From the NCBI GenBank assembly GCA_029251525.1, contig JAQXDE010000038.1, forward strand, positions 186,001 to 250,000: a stretch of 64,000 bases of DNA, written 5' to 3'. A program made the translations under genes and the position numbers. The stretch comes from Saprospiraceae bacterium (lineage in GTDB: Bacteria; Bacteroidota; Bacteroidia; Chitinophagales; Saprospiraceae). Shown here one piece after another: positions 53,830 through 62,073 of the stretch. Position 1 is the first letter of the stretch, and every line of letters begins with the position of its first letter. The notes below the pieces were generated by a model. It had not been told where the DNA came from and ran no database searches. It worked only from the letters and a program-made list of their open reading frames with translations.

Positions 53830-54780
53830 ATGAGAAATTTTTTAGGATTAGCGATAGTGTTATTTTCTTTTATTTGTTCGTGTAACTCTTCCCAAAAAGT
53901 AATCGCACAAATTGATCAAGAGCAAAGTTTAGCTGCAAATGAGAATGCATTATTATGGAAAGTTATGGGAAATGATTTAAAAGAAACATCCTATGTTTTT
54001 GGGACAATTCATATGATTGAAAAAGAAGATTTCTTTTTAACTGAGTCTATGAAAAAAGCTTTTGCGGCAAGCGATAGAGTAGTTTTTGAAATCAATATGG
54101 AAGATATGAATGATGTTAGTGTATTGTTTAAATTGATGGGAAAAATTACAATGGAAGGTGGTAAAACCTTGAAGGATTTAATTAGCGAAGCGGATTATAA
54201 ATTAGTCAAAACTCACTTTAATGGACTAGGGCTTCCTTTAATGTTTTTAGAAAAAATGAAACCATTATTCCTTTCTACTTTTGCATCAGGAGATGTTGCT
54301 CCGGGAGATTTGCAATCTGGTGAATTAAAATCTTACGAAATGGAGTTTATGGAAATGGCTCAAAAAACTAAAAAGGAAATGGCTGGATTAGAAACCATTG
54401 AATTTCAATTAAGTATGTTTGATAGTATTCCGTATGAAGCTCAGGCGAAAATGTTAGTCGATGCAATTAAAGGTGCAGATGAAGGGGGTGATCAGTTTAA
54501 ACAAATGGTGGACTTATATAAACAACAGGCATTGCCTGCGCTTTATAAAATGATTGAAGGTGATACTGAGGGGGTGGGAGAGTTTGAAGATTTACTATTG
54601 GTTGGTCGAAATAAAAATTGGATTCCTTTGATGGAAGGAATGATGAAAGTAAAATCAACTTTCTTTGCTGTCGGTGCAGGGCATTTGGGAGGAGAAAATG
54701 GTGTTGTTGCATTATTAAGGAAACAAGGTTACACAGTGACTGCGGTTGATCCTATGATGAAAAAAGTGATGAAGCCATAG
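53830..54780 (+). CDS. TraB/GumN family lipoprotein
   Basis: Seen: a signal peptide with cysteines in a lipobox-like FICSC (C16/C18), then the TraB/GumN fold: SYVFGTIHMIEKEDFFL with the GTIH motif, VVFEINMEDMND, and the C-terminal TFFAVGAGHLGGENGVVALL with the GxGH motif. 316 residues. Family knowledge: related to the Tiki metalloproteases, in which GTxH and GxxH motifs bind metal, so peptidase activity in the periplasm is possible but unproven here. Convergent with menA. Confidence 0.9.
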   Translation: MRNFLGLAIVLFSFICSCNSSQKVIAQIDQEQSLAANENALLWKVMGNDLKETSYVFGTIHMIEKEDFFLTESMKKAFAASDRVVFEINMEDMNDVSVLFKLMGKITMEGGKTLKDLISEADYKLVKTHFNGLGLPLMFLEKMKPLFLSTFASGDVAPGDLQSGELKSYEMEFMEMAQKTKKEMAGLETIEFQLSMFDSIPYEAQAKMLVDAIKGADEGGDQFKQMVDLYKQQALPALYKMIEGDTEGVGEFEDLLLVGRNKNWIPLMEGMMKVKSTFFAVGAGHLGGENGVVALLRKQGYTVTAVDPMMKKVMKP

Positions 54781-54832
54781 GTTTTTTTAAACCTCGATCA
54801 AATGTAAATTTTTATAGTTTTTTTGGGAAATG

Positions 54833-55723
54833 TTAAATTATCTGTCCAATTCCAAAGGTGATTACAAAGAGCAAAGTTGTCAAGGCCATTTGTTTTAAGT
54901 AAGGATCTAATTGTGAAGCCTCCGTCTTTTCATAAACTGCTTTTCCATTGACAAAAAGTAAAGGTAAAACAATTAGGAATAGAAATTGGGAAGCATTTTG
55001 GAAATTAAATCCAACATAAGCTACTGCACTCACAATCCCAGCGATTAATAAAAACCAATGATATTTTATTGCACTACTTTTTCCCATTCTTACAGGTAGA
55101 GAGTTCTTACCTGCCAATTTATCAGATTCGATATCACGAATATTATTTAGGTTTAAAACTGCAGTCGCAAAAAATCCACAACTTGAGGCAGGAAGAATAA
55201 TCCACCAATCAATAAATTGAGTGTGTAAATAAAAAGTACCTAAAACTGCGACCCATCCAAAGAAAATTAGAACTGAAATATCACCTAAACCTATGTATCC
55301 ATAAGGATTGCTACCTGCAGTATAAGTAATAGAAGCAATAATCGCTAAAATTCCGAGGATTAAAAATAATCCGAACGTCTGCCAAGAGTTAGTTGCTTCA
55401 ATAAGTAACCAAACTCCTGAAGTAAATGAAAGAAATACAAAAAGGATTATTGCTACATACATTGCTTTAGAAGAAATTTGACCGGATTGAACTGCACGTT
55501 GTGGACCTTTTCGGGAAATACTGTCGGCGCCGTGAATTGAGTCTCCATAATCGTTAGCAAGGTTAGAGAGAATCTGTAAAAATATAGTAGTTAATGCGCT
55601 GAGTAAAAATACTTTTGGTTGCATTGATTCAAATGATGCGGCCAAAAACGTACCCATTCCAATACTTGCTAGAGCCAATGGGAGTGTTCTTAGACGAAAT
55701 GCAGATAGCCATGCTTTTACCAT
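54833..55723 (-). CDS. menA: 1,4-dihydroxy-2-naphthoate polyprenyltransferase
   Basis: UbiA-family integral membrane enzyme that attaches the isoprenoid tail in menaquinone synthesis. Seen: about eight membrane segments, the first Asp-rich motif NLANDYGDSIHGAD and the second NIRDIESDKLAGK, both needed for Mg-diphosphate binding, and RLRTLPLALASIGMGT at the N-terminus, characteristic of MenA rather than UbiA. 296 residues. Suggests a menaquinone-based respiratory chain. Other men genes are not in the window. Confidence 0.94.
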   Translation of the reverse strand: MVKAWLSAFRLRTLPLALASIGMGTFLAASFESMQPKVFLLSALTTIFLQILSNLANDYGDSIHGADSISRKGPQRAVQSGQISSKAMYVAIILFVFLSFTSGVWLLIEATNSWQTFGLFLILGILAIIASITYTAGSNPYGYIGLGDISVLIFFGWVAVLGTFYLHTQFIDWWIILPASSCGFFATAVLNLNNIRDIESDKLAGKNSLPVRMGKSSAIKYHWFLLIAGIVSAVAYVGFNFQNASQFLFLIVLPLLFVNGKAVYEKTEASQLDPYLKQMALTTLLFVITFGIGQII

Positions 55724-55751
55724 AATTTTCTATATTAATTCTTATTAAAAC

Positions 55752-55790
55752 AAAAAAAAGAGACGCAAGTTTTACTTGCGCCTCTTTTTT
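55752..55790. terminator. Intrinsic terminator between rplY and menA
   Basis: GAG-x-CGCAAG pairs with CTTGCG-x-CTC, with one mismatch, flanked by A- and T-tracts. It ends the minus-strand rplY transcript; menA (minus) begins 29 bases further on. Confidence 0.87.
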
Positions 55791-55815
55791 ATATTGAAAA
55801 GTACTTTTGTTAAAA

Positions 55816-56424
55816 CTATTCTGCAACTGCTCCACCTGCCTCTTCAGCTGCAGCTTCTGCTGCACCTGCACTTTTCAATGCTCTTGGAATCTCAACAGAT
55901 GCGACTGGTGTTGCACCAGGGTTCATCACCAACATTTTGTCGGTAACTTCTACATCTCTTACTCTAACAGAGTTGCCTAAAGTAACTTCAGAGATATCAA
56001 CAAACAGCTGGTTTACTATTTGGTCAGGAGTAGTTTTGATTTTGATTGTTCTCAATTTAGAAACCAATTTACCACCCGCTTTAACCCCAGGTGAAACTCC
56101 TTTAAATGAAACAGGAATGTTCACAATTATATTTTGTCCATCAATTAATTGCAAAAAGTCCATGTGAACAATTTCATCAGATACTGGATGGTATTGAGCA
56201 TCTTTAAGAATGCATTTATAAACAGTTCCGTCAAGTGTGATTTCAGCCAACTTAAACTCTGGCGTAAAAATTAAATGTTTAAATGCACTTGGGGGACTCG
56301 TGAAGTGGATTACTTTATCACCTCCGTATATTACACAAGGTACTTCACCTTGCTTACGAACTGCTTTAGTAGCTTTTTTTCCAACTTCTGTTCGGATGGT
56401 TCCGTTTACGGCAACTGTCTCCAT
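55816..56424 (-). CDS. rplY: 50S ribosomal protein L25 (long, Ctc/TL5 form)
   Basis: Binds 5S rRNA in the large ribosomal subunit. Seen: the N-terminal L25 domain (residues 1-95: VNGTIRTEVGKKATKAVRKQ, GEVPCVIYGGDK) and the C-terminal TL5-type beta domain (95-185: DGQNIIVNIPVSFKGVSPGV, TTPDQIVNQLFVDISEV) with an Ala/Glu-rich tail. 202 residues, the two-domain form. A clear -7 element lies at 56485-56492. prs is upstream on the same strand with a terminator between, a gene order common in Bacteroidota. Confidence 0.96.
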   Translation of the reverse strand: METVAVNGTIRTEVGKKATKAVRKQGEVPCVIYGGDKVIHFTSPPSAFKHLIFTPEFKLAEITLDGTVYKCILKDAQYHPVSDEIVHMDFLQLIDGQNIIVNIPVSFKGVSPGVKAGGKLVSKLRTIKIKTTPDQIVNQLFVDISEVTLGNSVRVRDVEVTDKMLVMNPGATPVASVEIPRALKSAGAAEAAAEEAGGAVAE

Positions 56425-56484
56425 TTTATGAATATTTTAATTTTAAGAAATATCAGATTTTTAAGCCCTTTTTGAAAAGGCTCG

Positions 56485-56492
56485 CAAAGATA
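56485..56492 (-). promoter_or_regulatory. Promoter -7 element for rplY
   Basis: Read on the minus strand, TATCTTTG (then C) fits TAnnTTTG closely. It lies about 60 bases before the ATG at 56424. No clear -33 element at standard spacing. Confidence 0.6.
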
Positions 56493-56608
56493 AGGTTTTT
56501 ATTATTATTTGAAAATAAAAAGAGAGTTTAATTAAATTTATATTTACCCTTTAGGCGAAATAATGACTGATAATCAATGAGTTATCAAAATGATTAATCC
56601 CTGATAAG

Positions 56609-56639
56609 TTTTATGATCTATTCAAAATAGATCATAAAA
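56609..56639. repeat. AT-rich perfect inverted repeat between prs and rplY
   Basis: Thirteen-base arms (56609-56621 and 56627-56639, core TATGATCTAT) with a five-base loop and no T-tract. It lies upstream of the rplY -7 element and downstream of the prs terminator, which fits an operator or an mRNA-end structure. Confidence 0.5.
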
Positions 56640-56709
56640 TAATAAATAGAGGAATTTATTCGATTTTGTTTTATATCTAGAACATCCAAATTCATAAAGA
56701 ATCAATAAT

Positions 56710-56742
56710 AAAACGGCGCAAAAGTAATCTTGCGCCGTTTTT
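56710..56742. terminator. Intrinsic terminator of prs
   Basis: AAAACGGCGCAA pairs perfectly with TTGCGCCGTTTT around an eight-base loop, with A/T tracts on both sides. It lies 24 bases after the prs stop codon (minus strand). Confidence 0.9.
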
Positions 56743-56765
56743 ATAAAAAAGATTAAATTTTTTTT

Positions 56766-57698
56766 TTACTCACCAACAAATAAAGCAGAAATAGATCGAT
56801 GTTCATGCGTATTCCTGATTGCTTTAGCAAATAATTTAGAAGTTGATATTACTTCAATTTTATCTGATTCTTGTTTTAAGGGGATTGTGTCTGTTACAAT
56901 CATTTTACTCAATTTTGAGTTATTGATATTTTCGTAGGCATTTCCAGACAATACTGGGTGAGTAATTAATGCTTGAACACTTTTAGCTCCTTTTTCCATA
57001 ATAATATCAGCTGCTCGACAAAGTGTACCAGCAGTATCTGCAATATCGTCTACTAAGATGACATCTGCCCCAGTTACGTCTCCAATGATAGTCATTCCTG
57101 CAATTTCATTAGCCCGTTTTCTATATTTATCACAAATCACTAATCTTCTTTGAAAGTGTTTAGCATATGTTCGAGCACGTTTTACACCACCCACATCAGG
57201 TGAGGCAAAAACTACATTAGACATATTCTGTTGTTTTGTCAAGTGCTTTATAAAAATTGCTTCACTCTTCAAATGATCAACAGGTATATCAAAAAAACCT
57301 TGAATCTGATCTGCATGAAAATCCATTGTCATGATTCGGTTAGCACCAGCAGCTTGAATCAAGTTGGCAATTAATTTTGCAGAAATCGGAACTCGTGGTT
57401 TGTCTTTTCGATCTTGTCTTGCATATCCAAAATATGGAATAACTGCTGTTATATAACCCGCTGAGGCTCGCTTCACAGTATCGATCATTAAAAGTAGTTC
57501 CATCAAATTATCGGAAGGAGCGAAAGTAGACTGGATTAAGAAAACGTATGAGCCACGAACAGACTCATTGATGATAGGTTGCATCTCACCATCCGAAAAT
57601 TTTAAAAGGGTTTTGTCCCCTAAATTGAAACCATAAAAGTCTGCAATTTTTGTTGCTAAATATTCTGACTCGATTCCTGAAAAAAGTTTTACTTCCAC
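56766..57698 (-). CDS. prs: Ribose-phosphate pyrophosphokinase
   Basis: Makes phosphoribosyl pyrophosphate from ribose 5-phosphate and ATP for nucleotide, His and Trp synthesis. Seen: KFSDGEMQPIINESVRG near the N-terminus, YGYARQDRKDKPR-like stretch (FGYARQDRKDKPRVPISAK), DFHADQIQGFFDIPVDHL, and the PRPP loop VDDIADTAGTLCRAA. 310 residues. The start is GTG at 57698; no in-frame ATG is close. A -7 element (TACATTTG on the minus strand) lies at 57717-57724. Confidence 0.96.
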   Translation of the reverse strand: MEVKLFSGIESEYLATKIADFYGFNLGDKTLLKFSDGEMQPIINESVRGSYVFLIQSTFAPSDNLMELLLMIDTVKRASAGYITAVIPYFGYARQDRKDKPRVPISAKLIANLIQAAGANRIMTMDFHADQIQGFFDIPVDHLKSEAIFIKHLTKQQNMSNVVFASPDVGGVKRARTYAKHFQRRLVICDKYRKRANEIAGMTIIGDVTGADVILVDDIADTAGTLCRAADIIMEKGAKSVQALITHPVLSGNAYENINNSKLSKMIVTDTIPLKQESDKIEVISTSKLFAKAIRNTHEHRSISALFVGE

Positions 57699-57716
57699 GA
57701 TTTGTATGTTTTATTA

Positions 57717-57724
57717 CAAATGTA
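57717..57724 (-). promoter_or_regulatory. Promoter -7 element for prs
   Basis: TACATTTG on the minus strand fits TAnnTTTG and lies 18 bases before the GTG at 57698, implying a very short leader. No clear -33 element. Confidence 0.5.
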
Positions 57725-57881
57725 AGAAAAGTTTAGAGTTGGATGTTAATTTAAGGTAAAGGGATTTTGAATATTAGGAAAATTATAAGTTAATCTAAAA
57801 TCAAGTAAAAGGCTGAATTACTTATCTACTTAATCAAATTTCTCAATACCCCAAAAATGTTTTACTTTCGAGCAAAAAAAG

Positions 57882-58361
57882 ATGAAATTTATTTCAGAAG
57901 AAATCATTGATCGAATTGCTGAGGAAATTGGAGGATCAGAAGAAGCATTCAAGGAAATTACGGTGGAATTAAGTATGGAGCAACCGAATATTGCAGCTTA
58001 TATTTTTTCTGATAATTTTGATTTATTTACTGATGCTGAAAAGCAGTATTTTTTGTTTTTGGTCTTAGTTATATTTAAATCAATAAAAATTGGAGTAGGA
58101 GAAATACCTAGAGCTTCCGCTGATGTTTTAGGGAAATTTGAAGAAAAAAATTGGCAATTAATTAATGAAGTGACATCAAAACAATTTAGAGACCGTCTTA
58201 CTGTTTTTTTTGAGAATAGTTCTCAAGAAGATTTATTAGCGTTTATCGAAGATTCACTTCTAGAGGAGGAAGAAGATTTAGTGACTAAGGTTGGTCGAGA
58301 GCCTATGTTTATTGCTTTGAAATCCATAATTGATAGTTGGTGTGATGTTTCTTTAGCTTGA
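57882..58361 (+). CDS. Conserved-looking acidic protein, unrecognised
   Basis: 159 residues, no signal peptide or clear membrane anchor, though FLFLVLVIFKSIKIGV (about 56-71) is hydrophobic. It is acidic and mostly helical by pattern: EEIIDRIAEEIGGSEEAFKE, then QPNIAAYIFSDNFDLFTDAE, and a final FIEDSLLEEEEDLVTKVGRE. I do not recognise the family. A near-consensus -7 element (TACTTTCG, 57863-57870) supports an independent promoter. It diverges from prs and is followed by the OmpA-family gene after 151 bp. Confidence 0.7.
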   Translation: MKFISEEIIDRIAEEIGGSEEAFKEITVELSMEQPNIAAYIFSDNFDLFTDAEKQYFLFLVLVIFKSIKIGVGEIPRASADVLGKFEEKNWQLINEVTSKQFRDRLTVFFENSSQEDLLAFIEDSLLEEEEDLVTKVGREPMFIALKSIIDSWCDVSLA

Positions 58362-58512
58362 ATTAAATGTTTTTATATTCATAAAACTTGCATGTGTTAA
58401 AATATATTTATAATTTATCAAAATGTTTACTTCAAATATTTTACTCCATTACATATAAATTAAGATAAAAACGTTAATTCTTTTTTTGAATCCCTAGCTC
58501 ACACTTAGCACT

Positions 58513-60180
58513 ATGAATCGACATTTAGTATCTCTTCTTTTTACTTTAATTATATTATCTTCTTCTTTTGCAATCAATGCTCAGATTTTTAAAGTTGAAC
58601 CTCTGAATAATGGGATTAACACCTCGGATTATGATGAAATATCACCTGTGGTTAGTATTGATGGAAAAACTCTTTATTTTACCAGAGTAGGACATCCCAC
58701 TTTTGACCGAACTTTAAAGTTGAATGGATCTGATATTTCTATTCTATTAAATGATAATGAATATCAGAAAAAATTAGGGAGTATTTATTCAAATATAGCT
58801 GGAAGTAACGTTCAAAATCCTGAAAGCTCAAAATTCAATCAAGATATTTGGATGGCAGAATCTGTTTTTTACAGTTTTGAAAAAATTTCTCATCCAGGCT
58901 ATCCACTTAATAATGCTCTTCCAAATAGTGTGAGCGCAATGACTCCCAATGGCAATGAGCTGATAGTAATAAATAAATTTTCACAATATGGAGGTTTGGA
59001 AAAAGGGTTTTCTGTTACTCGGAAAACATCTGATAATTTGTGGACTTTTCCTGAACCGATTGGAATAAGAAATTACTCCAATAATAATTCTGATGTTAAT
59101 TTAGCAATGAGCGCTGATGGAAATATTTTGATTCTCTCCATGGAACGATCAGATAGTTTTGGTGAAAATGATTTGTACATATGTTTCAAGATTGGACATA
59201 ATGAATGGAGTGAACCGCAAAATCTCGGGTCAAAGGTAAATACAATTTATCGAGAGACGTCTCCTTTTTTATCAGAAGATGGCAAACGATTGTTTTTTGC
59301 ATCGAACCGAAAAGGAACTTTGGGGGGAAGTGATATTTTCTATTTAATTCGAACTGGAGATAATTGGGATGATTGGAGTGTGCCATATCGATTCGTTGAA
59401 CCAATTAATTCTTATGCAGATGATAGTCAACCTTATTTTAATTCTGCAACAGGTTTTCTTTATTTTTCATCTAATAGGGAAGGATCATTAGACATTTTCA
59501 AGGCAAAATTGATGCCGGCTAATCCAATTCAAGTTATTGTAAAAGGACAAATTCTAAATACTGAAACAAATCAAAGACAACCTGGAAAAGTTTTGTTTGC
59601 TCCAATAGGGGAGGATCATTTAGAAAGTGTTTACGTATCTGATGATGGTACATTTGAGTTGAGTTTGCCAAAAGGGAAAACATATCGGTTAATTGCAGAG
59701 CAAGCTGGTTTTTCTGGTAAGGAAGAAGAAATTACATTTAGGTCAGATTATGTTTATTTTAAAAATCATTCTATGGATTTGTTTTTAAATCCAATGCAAT
59801 TAAATAGTAAAGTTGATTTAAAACCAATATTTTTTGAACAATCAAAAGCAGTTGTTTTAGAGGAATCTTATGCTTCTTTGGATGAGTTGGCGGATTTTTT
59901 AAATGAAAACTGGACTGTGTCGATTCGTATTGAAGGACATACGGATAATCGAGGAAATAAGGTGGCGTTGCAAAAATTATCTGAGGAAAGAGCCAAAGCA
60001 ATTAAGCAATATTTAGTTTTTAAAAAATTTATTCAACCACTTCGGATTGAAACGGTTGGGTTGGGTGATAAAATGCCACTAAACAATAATAGTAATGATG
60101 AGCTTCGAGCAAAAAATAGAAGAGTAGATGTAGTAATTACTAAAATTAATAATGTAAGTCAATTACAAACCAGTAAATAA
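58513..60180 (+). CDS. OmpA-family outer-membrane protein with PD40 beta-propeller
   Basis: Seen: a signal peptide (ending INAQ, residue 24); a PD40/WD40-like beta-propeller (about 40-335), with repeated blades such as SPVVSIDGKTLYFTRVG, SPFLSEDGKRLFFASNRKGT and QPYFNSATGFLYFSSNREGS; a carboxypeptidase-regulatory-like Ig segment (about 343-420); and a C-terminal OmpA domain (about 435-550) with IRIEGHTDNRGNKVALQKLS and RAKNRRVDVVI that binds peptidoglycan. 555 residues. This is a common Bacteroidota architecture, related to T9SS/gliding accessory proteins such as PorE; a T9SS role is possible, not shown. Confidence 0.88.
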   Translation: MNRHLVSLLFTLIILSSSFAINAQIFKVEPLNNGINTSDYDEISPVVSIDGKTLYFTRVGHPTFDRTLKLNGSDISILLNDNEYQKKLGSIYSNIAGSNVQNPESSKFNQDIWMAESVFYSFEKISHPGYPLNNALPNSVSAMTPNGNELIVINKFSQYGGLEKGFSVTRKTSDNLWTFPEPIGIRNYSNNNSDVNLAMSADGNILILSMERSDSFGENDLYICFKIGHNEWSEPQNLGSKVNTIYRETSPFLSEDGKRLFFASNRKGTLGGSDIFYLIRTGDNWDDWSVPYRFVEPINSYADDSQPYFNSATGFLYFSSNREGSLDIFKAKLMPANPIQVIVKGQILNTETNQRQPGKVLFAPIGEDHLESVYVSDDGTFELSLPKGKTYRLIAEQAGFSGKEEEITFRSDYVYFKNHSMDLFLNPMQLNSKVDLKPIFFEQSKAVVLEESYASLDELADFLNENWTVSIRIEGHTDNRGNKVALQKLSEERAKAIKQYLVFKKFIQPLRIETVGLGDKMPLNNNSNDELRAKNRRVDVVITKINNVSQLQTSK

Positions 60181-60201
60181 CTTATTTGGTCAATATTTGA
60201 T

Positions 60202-60251
60202 TTTTAAAAAAGTGAGTTCAGTCTGATTGGATTGATCTCACTTTTTTAAAA
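60202..60251. terminator. Bidirectional intrinsic terminator
   Basis: Fifteen-base arms: TTTTAAAAAAGTGAG (60202-60216) and its complement (60237-60251), flanked by T and A tracts. It separates the OmpA-family gene from the sigma-factor operon. Confidence 0.85.
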
Positions 60252-60344
60252 AGGTGTGTGGTCAAACTATTTCTCATTAAAATTTTTATTTTTATGAGTT
60301 AAACCTTTAAAGCTTACCTAAGTCAAACTAGCAAACCTTAAATA

Positions 60345-60914
60345 TTGCAGCAATCAATTTCAAATATTTCAGACGAAGAAATTTTACACTTGCTCCAAAA
60401 CGATATCAATGTGGAACAAGCTTTTAGATGGTTGGTATTGAAGTACCAAGAGCGATTGTACGGGCATATCCGAAGAATGGTCAATGATCATGAGGATGCG
60501 AATGATGTGGTTCAAAATACTTTTATTAAGGTGTTTAAAAGCATAAAAAAATTTAAAGGTAATTCCCAATTGTATACATGGCTTTATCGGATTGCAACAA
60601 ATGAGACCTTAACTTTTCTAAATAAAAAAAAACGAAAAGCAACTACTTCAATTGATGATGATGAATTGGATATGAGGCACAAGTTGAGTGCAGATAGTTA
60701 TTTTGATGAGAAAAAAGCACAATTGAAATTACAAAATGCAATAAAATTGTTGCCAGAAAAACAAAGATTGGTATTTAATATGAGGTATTTTGAGGAAATG
60801 AGTTATCGTGAAATTTCAGGTATACTGGAAACCTCTGTAGGTGGCTTGAAAGCATCGTATCATCACGCAGTAAAAAAAATTGAACAATTTTTGAATGAGC
60901 AAACGGACGTTTAA
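60345..60914 (+). CDS. ECF-type RNA polymerase sigma factor
   Basis: Seen: region 2 (about 22-95) with LYGHIRRMVNDHEDANDVVQ, NTFIKVFKSIKKFKGNSQLY and TWLYRIATNETL; region 4 (about 125-180) with LPEKQRLVFNMRYFEEMSYR then EISGILETSVGGLKASYHHA. 189 residues, the two-region ECF form. The start is TTG at 60345; no ATG is available in frame upstream. It heads a three-gene operon: a membrane protein 9 bp downstream, then a Spy-like exported protein. Inference: an envelope-stress sigma factor held by the next gene product. Confidence 0.93.
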   Translation: MQQSISNISDEEILHLLQNDINVEQAFRWLVLKYQERLYGHIRRMVNDHEDANDVVQNTFIKVFKSIKKFKGNSQLYTWLYRIATNETLTFLNKKKRKATTSIDDDELDMRHKLSADSYFDEKKAQLKLQNAIKLLPEKQRLVFNMRYFEEMSYREISGILETSVGGLKASYHHAVKKIEQFLNEQTDV

Positions 60915-60923
60915 TAGTTTATA

Positions 60924-61454
60924 ATGAAAAATAATAAAAAAGAAATTCAGGACGAATTGGAAGAACTTGCACCTTTACTTTCAAAGTTGAAAAAAGAAGA
61001 AGGATTTAGTTTCCCTGATGATTATTTCAATCAACTCCCTGAGCAAATTTTAAATCAAATTGATTTTTCAAAAAATAAAAAAGTAAAGGAAACTATTTCG
61101 GCAGCAGCAACAATCACTTGGGTTGATCAGCTGATAGAACAACTAGCTAGTTTTTTTCGTCCTAAAATTGCAATGGGATTTTCAATGATGGTTATGTTGG
61201 GAATAGCCTGCATCTCTATTTTTAACGATTTAAATGAGGTGGATATTTCAGTAGTAGATTTGACTTCAAATGATTTAGAAGATTATGTTAAAACAAATAT
61301 AGATGATTTTGAAATACAAGAGTTACTAAATGTTTTGGGCGATGAAGAAGAAATTAGTTGGACTAAGATTAAAATGAATGATGAGGATTTAGACGGATAT
61401 ATAGATGAAATAATAGATGATATAGACGCTACCGAATTGGAAGATTTCCTTTAA
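60924..61454 (+). CDS. Probable membrane anti-sigma factor
   Basis: 176 residues: a cytosolic part (1-85) with EELAPLLSKLKKEEGFSFPD then DYFNQLPEQILNQI, resembling the start of many Bacteroidota proteins that follow ECF sigma genes; one membrane segment (about 93-112, IAMGFSMMVMLGIACISIF); and an extremely acidic outer part (Asp/Glu-rich: EDLDGYIDEIIDDIDATELE). Family not named with certainty. Position 9 bp after the sigma gene and the single-pass layout make anti-sigma function likely. Confidence 0.72.
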   Translation: MKNNKKEIQDELEELAPLLSKLKKEEGFSFPDDYFNQLPEQILNQIDFSKNKKVKETISAAATITWVDQLIEQLASFFRPKIAMGFSMMVMLGIACISIFNDLNEVDISVVDLTSNDLEDYVKTNIDDFEIQELLNVLGDEEEISWTKIKMNDEDLDGYIDEIIDDIDATELEDFL

Positions 61455-61498
61455 GTAAAACAAAAGCTAAATTTAGAATATCGAAAAAAAATTGAATT

Positions 61499-61966
61499 AT
61501 GAAAATACATGTTTTAGCATTATGTTTCGCTTGTTTTTGTACAGTAGGACTTTTCGGTCAAAAAGTCGGCCATACAAATGCAAAAATAGAAGCTCAAAAA
61601 GTTGCTTACATTACTAACCGTTTAGATTTGACTACAGAGGAGTCTGCTGTATTTTGGCCAATTTATAACCAATTTCAGAAAGTTAAAAGGTCAATAAATA
61701 AAAAACATAAAAGTAAACAAAGAGTTGAAAATATGTCTGATGCTGAATTGGAAGACCAAATAATCAACAGTTTTAAGAAAGATCAAGAGTTACTAGATTT
61801 GAAAAAAGAATTTTTTGAAAAGTTAAAAAAAGTTTTGTCTATTCGAAAAATTGCAACATTACAATTAGCCGAAAGAGAATTTAAAACTACTATTTTGGAT
61901 ATGATGAAAGAAAGAAGGAAGAAGGAAAGACTAAAACGACGTAAGAACATCCAAAATGGAAATTAA
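61499..61966 (+). CDS. Spy/CpxP-like exported protein, putative sensor of the ECF system
   Basis: Seen: a signal peptide (about 1-20, ending LFGQ) and a helical, very basic mature part: KIEAQKVAYITNRLDLTTEE, SAVFWPIYNQFQK, then LSIRKIATLQLAEREFKTTI and a Lys/Arg-rich tail. The LTxxESxxFWPIYxxF pattern is that of Bacteroidota proteins annotated as sensors of ECF sigma factors, related to Spy/CpxP periplasmic chaperones. 155 residues. The strong positive charge complements the acidic outer part of the preceding membrane protein. Ends in a perfect terminator at 62008. Confidence 0.82.
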   Translation: MKIHVLALCFACFCTVGLFGQKVGHTNAKIEAQKVAYITNRLDLTTEESAVFWPIYNQFQKVKRSINKKHKSKQRVENMSDAELEDQIINSFKKDQELLDLKKEFFEKLKKVLSIRKIATLQLAEREFKTTILDMMKERRKKERLKRRKNIQNGN

Positions 61967-62007
61967 AGATTCGAGAAATAGCCATAATTTTCTGTAATTG
62001 AAGAACA

Positions 62008-62047
62008 AAATCGATGCTTATATATTTTATAAGCATCGATTTTTTTA
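62008..62047. terminator. Perfect intrinsic terminator of the sigma operon
   Basis: AAATCGATGCTTATA pairs with its complement around a five-base loop, followed by a T-run. It closes the sigma/anti-sigma/Spy-like operon 41 bases after the last stop codon. Confidence 0.92.
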
Positions 62048-62073
62048 TTGTTTTAGTTGGATAAAACCTACCT

